DNA of 64,000 nucleotides from Legionellaceae bacterium (GTDB taxonomy: Bacteria; Pseudomonadota; Gammaproteobacteria; Legionellales; Legionellaceae), in contig JASBUC010000016.1 of NCBI GenBank assembly GCA_030148065.1, positions 1 through 64,000 on the forward strand, given 5' to 3'. A program made the position numbers and the translations under genes. The stretch's first letter is position 1. Each line of letters opens with the position of its first letter. This document shows, one piece after another, positions 28,934 through 40,613 of this stretch. The notes beneath the pieces were generated by a model, which did not search any database, was not told where the DNA came from, and saw nothing but the letters and a program-made list of their open reading frames with translations.

Positions 28934-31900
28934 ATGGAAAAAACACAATACATTGTTGGAATTGGTGCATCAGCAGGCGGTCTGGAAGCCATACAGGATT
29001 TTTTTGATCACATGCCAGCTAACACTGGTATGGCCTTTGTGGTTATACAGCATTTATCACCTGAGTTTAAGAGCTTAATGGATCAGCTGCTTAAACGAAA
29101 CACCGAGATGAACATACGCCCTGTCACTGATAAAATGGCCATTGAGCCGAATACCATTTATCTAATTCCACCCAAGCACAACATGACTATTAAAGAAGGA
29201 CTTTTGTGCTTGACAGAACAAATTAGAGGTCATCATCTTAATTTACCTGTGGATATTTTTTTTGAATCACTTGCAAGAGAGTGCCAAATACACGCAATTG
29301 GCATTATCCTCTCAGGCACTGGTAGTGATGGTTCTAAAGGGCTTATTGAACTATCACGCAGGGGTGGTTTGGTCATAGTTCAAGATCCTGATACCGCAAA
29401 ATTTGATGGCATGCCAAGAAATGCGATTGCAACCAAGCATGTTCGGTGCATTTTAGATGTGCTACAAATGCCCAAAGCAATCATTGATTATGCCTCATCT
29501 CCAAACTCCTTTAATGAACAAAAGTATACTACTCAAATTAACTATCACTCATCTGTCTACGATTACATCTTTGAGTTACTCAGAGACAAATTTAAGATTG
29601 ACTTTAACTTTTATAAGCCGACAACCATATCAAGGCGAATTGACCGAAGAGCCAAAAATCTATCTTTGGAGAGCCTTGTCGATTTCAAAGAATTATTGGA
29701 AAACAGTGAAGAACAGTTAGAGCTATTATACAAAGACTTATTAATTGGGGTTACAGCATTTTTTAGGGATCCTGAAGCATTTGACATCCTAAACAGCCAA
29801 GTCATTGTTCCACTCGTTCAAAATAGAAAAAACTCGAATAAAGAAATAAGAGTTTGGGTTGCGGCTTGTTCAACCGGTGAAGAAGCCTACTCCATTGCTA
29901 TTTTGCTAAAAGAAGCGTTGAAACACTCTGACTTTGTTGGTGAAGTTAAAGTATTTGCAAGTGATGTAAGCACTGATTTTTTAGCCACTGCAAACCAAGG
30001 AAAATATGAAAACGGCGCTTTATCTGCTATGCCGGACCACCTTTTATCAAGCTATTTCATAAAGGTCGACGATCACCACTATCAAATTACACCAGAAATA
30101 CGAAGAATGGTTGTTTTTGCTAAGCACAATATATTAAGTGATGCCCCTTTTACCAAAATGGATTTAGTATCCTGTCGAAATTTTTTAATCTACGTGCAAC
30201 CAGGAATACAACAGAAAATACTAAATTTGCTTCGATTTGCCCTTAAGCGAAAAGGTGCTCTTTTTTTAGGCCCCAGCGAAACCATTGCGGATGTGGAGCA
30301 TGATTTTGAGATCATTGATAGCAGTTGGAAAATATTTAGAAAAGTATTAGAAACAAAGCGTGAAATTGATTTTTCTCTGCCTGATAAAAAAAATTACAAT
30401 ACAAGACTATCGGCCCTTCCAAATTCTACCGAATTAAACCTTATGCATAAAAATACAGCGGTAGATACCTTTGCTTATGATTATTTGCTTGATACGTTTA
30501 TTCCCGATGGGATCCTAATTAACGAAAACCATGAAATAATCTACGTCTTCGGCGGTTCAAATGAATTTTTAAGCTACCCTAGCGGACGGGCAAAACACGA
30601 TATACTGAGCGCTATTTCAACAGAACTTAAGCCCTCTCTTTCCACCGCACTTCATAAATCCAGATACAATAATGAAATTGTTTGTTACACCGACATTGAA
30701 TATACCCTTAACAAAAAAAAGCGCAAGGTTAAATTAACCGTAAGTCCTATCACAAACGAACGAGGAAAAATTAGATATTTACTCGTGCAACTAGCCTTCC
30801 TTCGTGCAAGAAAAAAAGAGGTTATTATAGAGAAAAGTTATGCACCATCTGATGAACATAACGAAATTGTCAAAGGCTTAGAAGAAGAACTTAAGTTTAC
30901 TAAAGAATCTCTGCAGGCAACGATTGAAGAGGTTGAAACAACCAATGAAGAATTGCAATCAACGAATGAAGAACTACTAGCTTCTAATGAAGAGCTGCAA
31001 TCAACGAATGAGGAACTACATTCAGTTAACGAGGAACTCTACACTGTAAATACTGAATACCAAAAAAAAATAGAAGAACTCACCCAAACAAATAATGACA
31101 TCGATAATTTTCTAAGAAGCACTAACATCGGGACCATTTTTTTAGATAAACATTTAAACATTCGATTATATACCCCGGCCTCTGCTAAAATTTTTGATTT
31201 ATCATCAAATGACCTAGGCAGGCCATTAAAAAGCTTTAGCCATAACATCGTTCTGGTAAACCTTGATGAAGTCATTGAAACAGTTGTCAAAAGCTCTGAA
31301 GCAATTATTTCAGAAGTGCAACTGAAATCTGGCCAATGGTACTTAATGCAAGTCCTTCCTTATCTTAACCAAAATCAGGTTCAAGATGGGATCATCTTAA
31401 CCTTTATGAATGTTGATGAAGTAAGAAAGGCTCACCAGACAATAGAGTTTAATGAAAAACGTTATAAAACATTAATTGAGAATTCATCCTCATTTATTTG
31501 GTCAGCAACCATTGATGGAAAATTTGAAGAACTAAATGAACATTGGCTAAATTATACAGGACAAAGTTTTTCACAAGCGCAAGGGTATGGTTGGCTAAAA
31601 AGTTTTTTTGAGAGTGACTATCAATTTCTTAAAGAAAAGTGGCATCAGTGCATTCGTGATAAAACTCCTCTACAAGAAATTCTTCGTCTCTGGTCAAAAG
31701 AACATCAGGCTTATCGTTATGTTCGCCTGATGGCTGCACCACTTGTTGGCCAGGATGGAACAATCTATGAGTGGACGGGCTCTTTAACTGACGTTCATTA
31801 TGAAAAAGAAGCCGATGCAAAACTTAATACCGCTTTTCAGGCCTCACCCATTGCAATGTTATTAATCAACAAAGAAGGTACTATTCAATTTATTAATAAA

Positions 31901-34513
31901 CCAACTGAAGAACTCTTTGGCTACCACTCTCAGGAATTAATGAGCCAATCTATTGAAATTTTTGTCCCTCAGAAGGCTCGAGCAAACCACAGACTTCATC
32001 GGCGAGAGTATTTAAAAAATCCAATTAAACGCCCAATGGGCTCAGGCACAGACTTTATAGCGGTTAGAAAAGATGGTAGTGAATTCCCTGTTGAAGTCAC
32101 TCTAACCCCTGTTCCTATGATTGACGGAGACTATATCCTTTGCTCTGTTTTAGATATTACAACTAGAAAAAAAGCTGAAGACATTCTCAAAAATACTAAC
32201 GAAATTTTAGAGCAAAAAGTTGCCGAGCGAACCAAAGAATTACAGCGTGAAAAGAAAAAACGCTTGGCAAGTGAGAAATTATTTACTGAAAATAAGGCAA
32301 TGTATGAAGACATATTGGATGCAACAACTGATGGCTGGTGGGACTGGAATTTAGAAACAAATGATGAATACTTAAGTCCTAAATTTAAAAGTGTTTTGGG
32401 TTATCGCGACCAAGAATTACCAAACAAAGCTGAAAGTTGGCAAAAAATTATTTACCCGGAAGATCTGGACCTGGCGCTTAAAGCCTTTGAAAATCATATA
32501 AAATTTGGTGAGCCTTTCGAGCCAACAGTGCGTTATTATTGTAAAAATGGGGAAACAAAGTGGATATGGTGTCGAGGTAAAGCAATTGTCGATGAAGACA
32601 GCAAGCAGCGAAGAATGATTGGAACTCATACTGATTTAAGCACCTTGAAAAAAACCGAATTTGATTTAGAACGAAAGGTCTTAGAGCTTACTTTCATATA
32701 CAAAGCCATCTCAATTGCGCAAGAAGCCAGCAGTGAAGTAGAAGCCTTACATGACTGTTTAAGTTTAATTTGTGAGTTAATTGGCTGGGACATTGGTCAC
32801 GTCTTCATTACCGACTACGAGAATAAAAAATTTATGTCTCAAGCGACATGGTTTTTTTCAAATGAGGAAAAATCTCTAAAATTTAAAAAAGCGACGCAGA
32901 ATGCAACCTTTTATTTTGGCGACGGACTGCCAGGAAAAGTAATGGATGCTAAAAGACCTCTTTGGATTGAAGATATAAATGAGGAGCCATCTTTTATAAG
33001 GCGCTACTTAAATAAGCAAGATACTAATATTCGAGCTGCCTGTGCCTTACCTGTCATTGTAAGCGGCCAAGTTGTAGCTGTTTGTGAATTTTTCAAGTTC
33101 AAACCAGCAAAAACTGATCCGGAGCTTATAAGAGCTTTTGGTCTTTTAGGCCGTCAACTAGGCAATGTTTTTGAGAAAAAAATATCTGAAAAGCAACTCA
33201 ATGAACTTGCCAATTATGATGAGATCACCAACCTTCCAAATAGGAATTATTTTAAAGATGCACTAGCACGAATGCTTAGCAAAGCAAAAAGAACTAATGA
33301 AATCCTAGCTCTTTTATTTTGTGACTTAGATGACTTTAAAATTGTTAATGACACTAAAGGTCACTCAGCTGGCGATTTAGTCCTAAAAGAGTCAGCCGCT
33401 CGCCTTAAAAACTCAGTCAGGGAAGGAGATTTTGTTGCCCGCATTGGCGGCGATGAATTTGTCATCATCTTAGAAAACCTTTATTCCTCTGGCGAAATTG
33501 ATGAGTTTGCCAAACGAATTATTAATGCCTTTTCAGAGCCTTTTATTGTTGGTGATAGTCATGTTCAAATTTCTGTTAGCATAGGTGTTTCTCTCTATCC
33601 CTATGCTGGAGAAACTGCCGCAAGCTTAATTAAAAATGCTGACATTGCCATGTACAGCGCCAAAGAAAATGGCAAGAATGTGTTTGAGTTCTATACAAAG
33701 AAATTAAATCAAGAAAAAGAAAGACGCCTTATTATAGAACGAGACTTACACTCAGCACTTCATAATGATGAGCTCTACCTTGATTACCAACCCATATACA
33801 ACCTAAAAGATTCACAAATGGTAGGCCTTGAAGCCCTCTTGCGTTGGAACCACCCTTTGCTTGGAAATATCCCCCCTCTCGAGTTTATTTCCATTGCAGA
33901 AGCAACTGGCGCCATTCGTGAAATAACTGAGTGGGTCTTTGAGACCTCTATTCGCCAATTAGAAGAGATAAATAAACAAAGCAAGCGACAGCATGCCCTT
34001 ACGATTAATCTATCAATTAATTTTTCTGCCAAACAATTGGTCGATAATGAAGTGTTGGCGTACATCAAAAGCTCCAAAGATGTCTTATCTAAAAACATAC
34101 CAATTGTGATAGAGGTCACAGAGTCATCACTGGTGCAAAATTTCGACGTTGCCAAATCTATTTTGGAGGATTTAAAGCAATATGGTTTTAAAATTGCAAT
34201 TGATGACTTTGGCACGGGTTATTCGTCATTAGAATACCTACAAAAGCTTGAGGTTGATATTATTAAGGTTGATAGATCCTTCGTGGATGCCATTGAGTCA
34301 AACTGTAATAAACCACTGCTGGTTAAAGCCATTATTGAAATGGCCGACTCTCTTGGCAATGATATTATCATTGAGGGAATAGAAACAGAAAGGCAGCTTG
34401 ATTACTTAGAGCAAGATAAATTTAAAACATTAAAGGTTAGTCTCTGGGGTCAAGGCTATCATCTTTGTCGGCCAATTGGATTTGAAGAGCTTCTAATATT
34501 GCTTAATGGTTAG
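28934..34513 (+). CDS. CheB-CheR-PAS-GAF-GGDEF-EAL giant signalling protein
   Basis: A single 1859-residue frame. Domains by rough residue: CheB methylesterase 1-190 with Ser in GASAGG, His in IQHLSP and Asp in GTGSDG; CheR methyltransferase ~205-470 with [10 protein letters not shown] and VSCRNFLIY; a coiled coil ~640-715 built from TNEELQS-like repeats; PAS-like domains ~720-830, ~843-960, ~960-1080 and ~1121-1240; GAF ~1252-1415; GGDEF ~1425-1585; EAL ~1595-1855. The cyclase motif RIGGDEF is intact, with an inhibitory-site RxxD (REGD) five residues before it. EAL is intact ([32 protein letters not shown]). It lacks a histidine kinase and receiver domain. It is transcribed away from suf and stands alone. 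Confidence 0.93.
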   Translation: MEKTQYIVGIGASAGGLEAIQDFFDHMPANTGMAFVVIQHLSPEFKSLMDQLLKRNTEMNIRPVTDKMAIEPNTIYLIPPKHNMTIKEGLLCLTEQIRGHHLNLPVDIFFESLARECQIHAIGIILSGTGSDGSKGLIELSRRGGLVIVQDPDTAKFDGMPRNAIATKHVRCILDVLQMPKAIIDYASSPNSFNEQKYTTQINYHSSVYDYIFELLRDKFKIDFNFYKPTTISRRIDRRAKNLSLESLVDFKELLENSEEQLELLYKDLLIGVTAFFRDPEAFDILNSQVIVPLVQNRKNSNKEIRVWVAACSTGEEAYSIAILLKEALKHSDFVGEVKVFASDVSTDFLATANQGKYENGALSAMPDHLLSSYFIKVDDHHYQITPEIRRMVVFAKHNILSDAPFTKMDLVSCRNFLIYVQPGIQQKILNLLRFALKRKGALFLGPSETIADVEHDFEIIDSSWKIFRKVLETKREIDFSLPDKKNYNTRLSALPNSTELNLMHKNTAVDTFAYDYLLDTFIPDGILINENHEIIYVFGGSNEFLSYPSGRAKHDILSAISTELKPSLSTALHKSRYNNEIVCYTDIEYTLNKKKRKVKLTVSPITNERGKIRYLLVQLAFLRARKKEVIIEKSYAPSDEHNEIVKGLEEELKFTKESLQATIEEVETTNEELQSTNEELLASNEELQSTNEELHSVNEELYTVNTEYQKKIEELTQTNNDIDNFLRSTNIGTIFLDKHLNIRLYTPASAKIFDLSSNDLGRPLKSFSHNIVLVNLDEVIETVVKSSEAIISEVQLKSGQWYLMQVLPYLNQNQVQDGIILTFMNVDEVRKAHQTIEFNEKRYKTLIENSSSFIWSATIDGKFEELNEHWLNYTGQSFSQAQGYGWLKSFFESDYQFLKEKWHQCIRDKTPLQEILRLWSKEHQAYRYVRLMAAPLVGQDGTIYEWTGSLTDVHYEKEADAKLNTAFQASPIAMLLINKEGTIQFINKPTEELFGYHSQELMSQSIEIFVPQKARANHRLHRREYLKNPIKRPMGSGTDFIAVRKDGSEFPVEVTLTPVPMIDGDYILCSVLDITTRKKAEDILKNTNEILEQKVAERTKELQREKKKRLASEKLFTENKAMYEDILDATTDGWWDWNLETNDEYLSPKFKSVLGYRDQELPNKAESWQKIIYPEDLDLALKAFENHIKFGEPFEPTVRYYCKNGETKWIWCRGKAIVDEDSKQRRMIGTHTDLSTLKKTEFDLERKVLELTFIYKAISIAQEASSEVEALHDCLSLICELIGWDIGHVFITDYENKKFMSQATWFFSNEEKSLKFKKATQNATFYFGDGLPGKVMDAKRPLWIEDINEEPSFIRRYLNKQDTNIRAACALPVIVSGQVVAVCEFFKFKPAKTDPELIRAFGLLGRQLGNVFEKKISEKQLNELANYDEITNLPNRNYFKDALARMLSKAKRTNEILALLFCDLDDFKIVNDTKGHSAGDLVLKESAARLKNSVREGDFVARIGGDEFVIILENLYSSGEIDEFAKRIINAFSEPFIVGDSHVQISVSIGVSLYPYAGETAASLIKNADIAMYSAKENGKNVFEFYTKKLNQEKERRLIIERDLHSALHNDELYLDYQPIYNLKDSQMVGLEALLRWNHPLLGNIPPLEFISIAEATGAIREITEWVFETSIRQLEEINKQSKRQHALTINLSINFSAKQLVDNEVLAYIKSSKDVLSKNIPIVIEVTESSLVQNFDVAKSILEDLKQYGFKIAIDDFGTGYSSLEYLQKLEVDIIKVDRSFVDAIESNCNKPLLVKAIIEMADSLGNDIIIEGIETERQLDYLEQDKFKTLKVSLWGQGYHLCRPIGFEELLILLNG

Positions 34514-34531
34514 GCCTGTTCCAATTACTGA

Positions 34532-34576
34532 TTCATTATGCGAAGCTTTGACTTAAACAGAGCTTCGCATAATGAA
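34532..34576. terminator. Bidirectional hairpin between convergent genes
   Basis: A perfect 16-bp stem (TTCATTATGCGAAGCT with AGCTTCGCATAATGAA) encloses a 13-base loop, and a further GTTCC/GGAAC pairing lies outside (34519-34523 and 34591-34595 approximately). It sits between the stops of the giant signalling gene and murI, where a shared terminator is expected. It has no long T tract on either side, so termination may be by hairpin stability or Rho. Confidence 0.65.
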
Positions 34577-34599
34577 CTAGGATGGGTATAGGAACGGTA

Positions 34600-35394
34600 C
34601 TAGATTAAAACTACTTCAGAGCTTTTAATTTTACGCTTTAAGAAGGTCTCACCAACCCGACAAAATCGTTCTGGCAAGTCTGTAACCAGAAATTCCATAG
34701 GTTGATTGGGAGCGGTGCTTTTGCTAGTAATGTTTTTCTCTTCTAAAATTTGCTTAACGGCTAGAGCGGTAAACAGAGCTGAGTCAATTAACTGAATATT
34801 TCTTGGTAAGATCGCCTGAAGTGCTTCTTTTAACACAGGAAAATGAGTGCACCCCAACAATAGTGTATCCACCTCTAAGCTTTTTAGATCAGACAAATAA
34901 TGTACAATTGCAGCCTCTGTCACTCGGCCTGTTACTAGACCTTCTTCTGCTAGGGCCACAAATAGCCCAGTTGCTCTACTAATGACATCAGCGTGCTTAT
35001 CAAGTGCTCTAATTTTTTGTGGGTAAATATTGGTTTTAGCGGTGGTCTCTGTTGAGATAACACAGATTTTTTTAGTCTTTGACGCTTGAATGGCAGCATG
35101 TGCACCTGGCTCTATCACCCCTATTACAGGAAGCTCAGGGTAGTGATGAGCTAAGACCTCGAGAGCTGAGACAGTGGCCGTATTGCAGGCCACCACTAAT
35201 AATTTAATCTGACGGTTTACGAGCACTTGGGCCATCTGCAGTGCATAAGCTATGACGGTTTCCACACTCTTGGTGCCATAAGGCAGCCTTGCAGTGTCGC
35301 CTAGGTAGACAAAGCGCTCATTCGGCAAGAGATCTCGTAGTGCTCTGAGAACCGTTAGCCCTCCCATGCCTGAATCAAAGACGCCAATGCTCAT
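34600..35394 (-). CDS. murI: Glutamate racemase
   Basis: MurI supplies D-glutamate for peptidoglycan. The 264 residues show both catalytic cysteines, in VACNTATVSAL and LLGCTHFPVL, plus the N-terminal GVFDSGMGGLTVLRAL and LGDTARLPYG. The start is immediate and unambiguous. It follows rsmJ by 59 bases and may be the last gene of the glyQ-glyS-gmhB-rsmJ transcript. Confidence 0.96.
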   Translation of the reverse strand: MSIGVFDSGMGGLTVLRALRDLLPNERFVYLGDTARLPYGTKSVETVIAYALQMAQVLVNRQIKLLVVACNTATVSALEVLAHHYPELPVIGVIEPGAHAAIQASKTKKICVISTETTAKTNIYPQKIRALDKHADVISRATGLFVALAEEGLVTGRVTEAAIVHYLSDLKSLEVDTLLLGCTHFPVLKEALQAILPRNIQLIDSALFTALAVKQILEEKNITSKSTAPNQPMEFLVTDLPERFCRVGETFLKRKIKSSEVVLI

Positions 35395-35453
35395 ACGCTT
35401 CTATCCCCTGAGTAATCGTAGTAAAAAACACCTATTAATGTTCTTTCCATTAT

Positions 35454-36119
35454 CTACTTTAAATATACTTCAAAATTAGTACTTTTCCCCTGATAAATAA
35501 AATCAGGCGCTCGTTTGCTAATGTGCGGCACCTTAACAGGCCATTTTAAAACCACTCGTTTGGATGCAAGCTTGCACGCTTTGGCAAACAACGCTTCTTT
35601 ATCAAGATCGCTGCCAACGATGTCTTGTACCATGGCAATGTCCTTTTTAACTTGTGCTGTACTCTTTCGAGGAGGATGCATCGGATCGAGGTACACGACC
35701 TCAAAAGAGGGTTGAAATGATTCAGTAAGAGCATCGACAAAACGCAGTGTTAATTGATACTTTTTCCCAATTGGGCTTTGGGCTAAGCGCCTGATGGCAT
35801 CATCTAAAAGAGCCGCCATTACCGGGTTTCGCTCACAAAGCAGCACTCTCGCACCACTACCAGCCATTACAAACGCATCACGAGCAAGGCCAGCGGTCAA
35901 ATCTAATATTTCTGCGTCATTTTGCCCAGCCAACGTTGCTTTAACAATCTGCTCTTTTTGACCTTGCGCTCGCCGTCTAAAATCACTCTTGCCTGCTAAA
36001 AAATCGATGCTAAAGGGCTTTATTTTTTCGGCACAAAGAGAGAGCTTACCCTCAACCATCTCTAAGCTATAAGGCCGCTCTCTAAGAAACTGCTCGGCTT
36101 TTCGTTTAACGCTCAGCAT
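35454..36119 (-). CDS. rsmJ: 16S rRNA m2G1516 methyltransferase RsmJ
   Basis: RsmJ methylates G1516 of 16S rRNA. The 221 residues contain the SAM-binding ILDLTAGLARDAFVMA, acidic motif LCERNPVMAALL and the RsmJ-typical YLDPMHPPRKSTAQVKKD. It overlaps gmhB by 14 bases, implying co-translation. The N-terminal part is shorter than in E. coli. Confidence 0.9.
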   Translation of the reverse strand: MLSVKRKAEQFLRERPYSLEMVEGKLSLCAEKIKPFSIDFLAGKSDFRRRAQGQKEQIVKATLAGQNDAEILDLTAGLARDAFVMAGSGARVLLCERNPVMAALLDDAIRRLAQSPIGKKYQLTLRFVDALTESFQPSFEVVYLDPMHPPRKSTAQVKKDIAMVQDIVGSDLDKEALFAKACKLASKRVVLKWPVKVPHISKRAPDFIYQGKSTNFEVYLK

Positions 36120-36642
36120 TTGTTATTAAGTGACTTGCAAATTCGAGCAAGGTTTTAAAGCGCGGCACCTCAGGAAACAATGCCGCCTCTTCTTCGCTCA
36201 TTTGTGAGGGGATCAAAATGGGTCTTGCCGAGACAGCGTTGGCCGTACGAATGTCACTGACTCTATCACCAACAAAATAAACGCCTTTAGGCGAACAATT
36301 AAAACGCTTTGCCAGCTCTTTCAACATTCCAGGCCGCGGCTTTCGACACTCACAACCCGCATCAGGCATGTGAGGACAGTAAACCACCTCTTGAATCTGT
36401 CCGCCTGCCTCTTTGACCAAATCAAACATCTTTTGGTGAATGTTTGAGAGTACCTCTTCGCTGTAATAACCTCTGGCAATGCCCGATTGATTCGTGGCAA
36501 CCCCTATTTTATAGCCCGCTTTAGAGAGTTGTGCGATTGCCTCGATGCTACCAGGAATTGGCTTCCATTCCTCAGGGCTCTTAATGTAGTGTTTGGAATC
36601 AAAATTGATGATCCCATCTCTGTCGAGAAAGAGTACCTTCAT
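36106..36642 (-). CDS. gmhB: D-glycero-beta-D-manno-heptose 1,7-bisphosphate 7-phosphatase
   Basis: GmhB removes the 7-phosphate in ADP-heptose synthesis for the LPS core. The 178 residues are a HAD-family enzyme with catalytic LDRDGIIN, TNQSGIARG and VGDRVSDI. The zinc-binding loop is complete: CPHMPDAGCECRKPRPG. The start shares one base with the glyS stop (TAATG). gmhB beside glyQS is a common proteobacterial order. Confidence 0.94.
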   Translation of the reverse strand: MKVLFLDRDGIINFDSKHYIKSPEEWKPIPGSIEAIAQLSKAGYKIGVATNQSGIARGYYSEEVLSNIHQKMFDLVKEAGGQIQEVVYCPHMPDAGCECRKPRPGMLKELAKRFNCSPKGVYFVGDRVSDIRTANAVSARPILIPSQMSEEEAALFPEVPRFKTLLEFASHLITNAER

Positions 36643-38708
36643 TATAATCCTTGCAGTTTGGTGAGATCGGCGACCCTTGAAAAAATTGTCTTAATTGAGA
36701 ATAGAAGATTCAAACGGTTTTTTCGAAGAGCCATGTCATCGCAATTAACCATCACCGCTTCGAAAAAGTTTGCAAGCGGCTCAGAGAGCTCCTCAAAAAG
36801 AGTCAATAAGCCTTTAAAGTCTCGAGACTCTAAGAGAAGATCTTGTTGCATAATGAGCCTATCAACTGCTTTTTTCAGGGCTTTTTCTTCCATACTTTCG
36901 AGCAATTCATCTGATACCTCGCCGCTTAAACTATCATGACTCTGTAGAATTTTAACCACTCGCTTGTTTGCCTCAATTAAGCTTTTAAATTGAAGGCTTT
37001 GTTGAGATTGGCGCAATGCTTGCATGCATGGGTAGAGGTTGGCGACTCTATCATGACTTGCACTAACCGCTTTGACTACGTCCACCGCAATGTCCTGAGC
37101 ATGATAGAAATTTACCAGTCGATCGGTGATGAAGGCTTTTAATTCAGACGGGGCCTCCTCACTAAACGATGCGTCAGCATAGGCAGAAAAACCAATTTTT
37201 AGTAGTTGAGAGAAGGAAATATCCCATTCATTCTCTTGAAGAATGCGAATGATTGCGAGCGCATGTCGGCGACACTTAAAGGGATCTTTTGCTCCTGTTG
37301 GCTTTTCATTAATGCCAAAAATGCCACATAAAGTATCGAGTCTATCGGCAACAGAGAGCAAGCAACCAAGTGCGCTGCTTGGCAATTCATCGTCGGCAAA
37401 ACGAGGCAAATACTGCTCAAACAGTGCTAACGAAACGGCGTCTCTCTCACCTGAAAGGCGACTGTACTCTCGCCCCATAATTCCTTGTAGCTCAGGAAAT
37501 TCTTGCACCATTTCCGTTAACAAATCACATTTTGCAAGCTCTGCTGCTCTTTGTAAGTCCGAAGAGTCTATCCCTAAGTGAGCAGACAAAGCTTGTGCAA
37601 TTTTAGAAACTCGCATGCTTTTATCAAACAAGCTACCAAGCTTTTTATGAAAGACAACTTTCTTTAGAGACTCAAGATGCTCTGAAAGCGGTGTTTTCTG
37701 GTCTTGCTTGAAGAAAAATTCCGCATCACTTAAGCGTGCAGTCATCACTTTTTTGTTGCCCGCAATCACCACGTCAGGTTTTTCACTGACTATGTTTGCA
37801 ATGGCGATAAACGATGGGGCTAACAGGCCTTCGAACGATTTAAGCGCAAAGCTCTTCTGATGAGATTCCATCGCGGCAATCAATGCTTCTTGCGGCACCT
37901 CTAAAAAGCGCTCTTCAAAATCAACTTTCAAGGCTACTGGCCACTCAACAAGAGCGCAAACTTCTTCTAACAATGCCTTGTTTAAGACTGGTGTGAGCTG
38001 ATGTTGTTGCGCAAGTTGAGTGATTTGTTTTTCAATTTCGTGCAAACGCTTATCAAAGTCTACAATCACAAATTGCTCTCTCAGAGCTGTTTCATAGTCT
38101 GCTGGCTGATTTATCACAATCGCGCCTTTGCCCATCACTCGGTGGCCATAACTTATGCGATCACTTTGACAGTTAAATAGTTCTGCAGGCACAACCTCAT
38201 CGCCATAGAGCATCACAAGCCAGTGTACCGGTCTAACAAACGCACGCGTTTCATCACCCCAGCGCATCTCTTTGGCAATGGGAAGCTTAGAGAGAAGATC
38301 ATCAACGATCTTCGGCAAAAGAGCCCGCGTTTTTTGACCCGGCACTTCAGCCCTGTGCATCATCCAACTGCCCTTTTCTGTCTCTTCAACACTTAACTCA
38401 TCAATCTCAACTTGGCAAGAACGAGCAAAGCCCATTAAAGCTTTGGTCGGAGCGCCATTCTCGTCAAAGGCTGCAGCTTTCGCTGGTCCCTTTCGCTCAA
38501 CTTTTTGCAGTGGTTGCTCATCCTCTAGCTCTTTTACAAGCAGCGCAAGTCGTCTAGGACTGACAAAGGCCTGCAGACTGGAATAGTTCAAACCAAGCGT
38601 CTCAAACGCTTCTGCAACGTTGCTCTCAAGGTGAACTTTGATGGGTTGCAAAGACTTTGTCGGCAACTCTTCAACACCTAATTCAAATAGAAAATCAACT
38701 TTATTCAT
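36642..38708 (-). CDS. glyS: Glycyl-tRNA synthetase beta subunit
   Basis: The beta subunit of the alpha2-beta2 glycyl-tRNA synthetase binds tRNA-Gly. The ATG at 38708 gives [16 protein letters not shown], the typical beginning, and 688 residues, the normal length; an ATG at 38714 is two codons earlier. It overlaps glyQ by eight bases. Conserved stretches include [31 protein letters not shown] and [14 protein letters not shown]. Confidence 0.96.
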   Translation of the reverse strand: MNKVDFLFELGVEELPTKSLQPIKVHLESNVAEAFETLGLNYSSLQAFVSPRRLALLVKELEDEQPLQKVERKGPAKAAAFDENGAPTKALMGFARSCQVEIDELSVEETEKGSWMMHRAEVPGQKTRALLPKIVDDLLSKLPIAKEMRWGDETRAFVRPVHWLVMLYGDEVVPAELFNCQSDRISYGHRVMGKGAIVINQPADYETALREQFVIVDFDKRLHEIEKQITQLAQQHQLTPVLNKALLEEVCALVEWPVALKVDFEERFLEVPQEALIAAMESHQKSFALKSFEGLLAPSFIAIANIVSEKPDVVIAGNKKVMTARLSDAEFFFKQDQKTPLSEHLESLKKVVFHKKLGSLFDKSMRVSKIAQALSAHLGIDSSDLQRAAELAKCDLLTEMVQEFPELQGIMGREYSRLSGERDAVSLALFEQYLPRFADDELPSSALGCLLSVADRLDTLCGIFGINEKPTGAKDPFKCRRHALAIIRILQENEWDISFSQLLKIGFSAYADASFSEEAPSELKAFITDRLVNFYHAQDIAVDVVKAVSASHDRVANLYPCMQALRQSQQSLQFKSLIEANKRVVKILQSHDSLSGEVSDELLESMEEKALKKAVDRLIMQQDLLLESRDFKGLLTLFEELSEPLANFFEAVMVNCDDMALRKNRLNLLFSIKTIFSRVADLTKLQGL

Positions 38709-39600
38709 GGTCATGGCCTCCACACATAGGAAACCCAAGTCTCTCACGTGCATTGTAATATTCTTTTGCCACCCCTCGAGACAGCGCCCTTACTCTTAGG
38801 ATGTATCGCTGGCGCTCAGTTACCGAAATGGCAGAGCGTGCATCTAATAAATTGAAGGTGTGTGAGGCCTTCATCACCAGCTCATAAGCTGGCAGAGGCA
38901 ATTGTTTTTCAAGTAAGCAGTTGACCTCTTGCTCATAAAAATCAAATTGACGAAAAAGCTCATCAACATTGGCGTACTCAAAGTTATAGGTCGACATTTC
39001 GACTTCTTGCTGATGAAACACATCCCCATAAGTAACCCGTCCTAAACCACCATCACTCCAAGGCATGTCAAAAATATTGTCAACGCCTAACAGGTGCATG
39101 GCAATGCGCTCAAGACCATAGGTTAATTCGCCACTAACGGGTTTACACTCTAACCCGCCCACTTGTTGAAAATAGGTAAACTGTGAAATTTCCATGCCAT
39201 TTTGCCAGACTTCCCAACCAAGCCCCCAAGCGCCTAAGGTGGGAGATTCCCAGTTGTCTTCTACAAAACGAATGTCTTCTATAGCAGGATTAATGCCTAA
39301 TGCCTTCAAGGAATCGAGATACAGCTCTTGAATGTTTAAGGGAGAGGGCTTCAACAACACCTGATATTGATAAAAGTGTTGTACTCGGTTTGGGTTCTCG
39401 CCATAACGACCATCTCCTGGACGACGAGAAGGCTGCACATAAGCAGCATTCCAAGGCTCTGGACCTATGGCGCGTAAAAAAGTTGCTGGGTGAAAAGTCC
39501 CCGCCCCCACTTCCATGTCCAGTGGTTGTAGAATAACGCACCCTTTCTCAGCCCAAAATGCTTGTAAGGTGGCGATAACATCTTGAAACGTTTTTATCAT
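38701..39600 (-). CDS. glyQ: Glycyl-tRNA synthetase alpha subunit
   Basis: The alpha subunit holds the class II catalytic core that activates glycine. The 299 residues are typical, with [20 protein letters not shown] at the N-terminus, [19 protein letters not shown] and [19 protein letters not shown]. It begins the glyQ-glyS-gmhB-rsmJ run. Its C-terminus ends CGGHDHE. Confidence 0.97.
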   Translation of the reverse strand: MIKTFQDVIATLQAFWAEKGCVILQPLDMEVGAGTFHPATFLRAIGPEPWNAAYVQPSRRPGDGRYGENPNRVQHFYQYQVLLKPSPLNIQELYLDSLKALGINPAIEDIRFVEDNWESPTLGAWGLGWEVWQNGMEISQFTYFQQVGGLECKPVSGELTYGLERIAMHLLGVDNIFDMPWSDGGLGRVTYGDVFHQQEVEMSTYNFEYANVDELFRQFDFYEQEVNCLLEKQLPLPAYELVMKASHTFNLLDARSAISVTERQRYILRVRALSRGVAKEYYNARERLGFPMCGGHDHE

Positions 39601-39705
39601 CTGTAACGACCTATGTAAACGTCACCCAAGATCCATTCGTTATCGACCCCCTAACTCATCAATCATGTTTGAGGGATGTCGCCTCTGCTCCTTGCAAAAT
39701 GAGGA

Positions 39706-39741
39706 AAAGGCGCATATAGGGTATAAACCGTATGCGCCTTT
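39706..39741 (-). terminator. Intrinsic terminator after the com1-like gene
   Basis: An 11-bp stem (AAAGGCGCATA with TATGCGCCTTT) encloses a 14-base loop that can pair further (GGT/ACC). Read on the minus strand, the stem is followed by a short T run. It lies 39 bases after the end of the Com1/DsbA-like gene and upstream of glyQ, separating the two transcripts. Confidence 0.75.
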
Positions 39742-39779
39742 CATGATGGGTAACTAAACCTAATAAAAAATAGCGACTG

Positions 39780-40553
39780 CTACTTGTTTGAGTCTTCTTG
39801 TGCCTTCTTAATGTAGTCTTGTAAAGCCGCTTCACTGGCAGCACCTGGAACAAAAAAGGCTTTAGAACCTTCTTTAAATTCACCATTAGGCGTGCTGGCA
39901 ATAACAAAGGCAGGTGTGCCCATTAAACGCAAAGCTTCCGCAAGACGCATGTTGTCATTGACTTTTTTCTTAACATCATCGGCTTTCATGTCCGCCTTTA
40001 ATTTGGTGGTATTTAAACCAACACCTTGTGCTGTCTTAATAATGGAAGCGAGATTCAGACGTGCGCTCTTAGACAATAGAGCTTTGTGCATCTCTTGATA
40101 TTTGCCCTGCTTCTCGGCAGCAATCGCGGCTAAGGCTGCATCATTTGAGCTCTTACCAAAAATGGGGAACTCCTTATAAATTACTCGTAAGTTCTTATCT
40201 TTCTCAACCAGAGCACTCATGATGGGTTCCATTTTCTTACAGTGCACGCATTGATAGTCAAAAAACTCAACGATGGTCACACTGCCTTTTGGATTGCCAA
40301 TCATTGGGCCTGCAGAGAATAATTCTTTGCCATTTTGCTCTATCGCACTATTGGCTTGCTTAACCATGCTCTCTTGTTGCTTCTTTTGCAGCGCTTGTGA
40401 GGCCTCAATTAAGACTTCTGGGTTAGACAATAGATAATCATGCACAATTTGTTCAATTTGCTTTTTTTCCTTGTTGCTGATTTCTGCTTGTACTCCGACA
40501 CTACCAAACGCAAGCAACGCTCCCATTAACAACACACCGATACGTTTATTCAC
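39780..40553 (-). CDS. Com1/DsbA-family periplasmic thiol-disulfide protein
   Basis: A GTG start at 40553 is supported by AGGGGA eight bases upstream; it gives MNKRIGVLLMGALLAFGSVGVQA, a good signal peptide, and 257 residues. The mature protein has a helical N-terminal segment and then a thioredoxin-like fold with active site CVHC in FFDYQCVHCKKM and cis-Pro loop MGTPAF. This matches the DsbA/DsbG-like group that includes Coxiella Com1 and Legionella DsbA2. It should introduce or isomerise disulfides in exported proteins. The in-frame codons upstream to 40589 lack a start signal. Confidence 0.88.
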   Translation of the reverse strand: MNKRIGVLLMGALLAFGSVGVQAEISNKEKKQIEQIVHDYLLSNPEVLIEASQALQKKQQESMVKQANSAIEQNGKELFSAGPMIGNPKGSVTIVEFFDYQCVHCKKMEPIMSALVEKDKNLRVIYKEFPIFGKSSNDAALAAIAAEKQGKYQEMHKALLSKSARLNLASIIKTAQGVGLNTTKLKADMKADDVKKKVNDNMRLAEALRLMGTPAFVIASTPNGEFKEGSKAFFVPGAASEAALQDYIKKAQEDSNK

Positions 40554-40613
40554 TCGATCTTCCCCTGTTAAAATGCACTGAAAGGCCAAACACTACCATC
40601 CCTAGTCTAAGAG

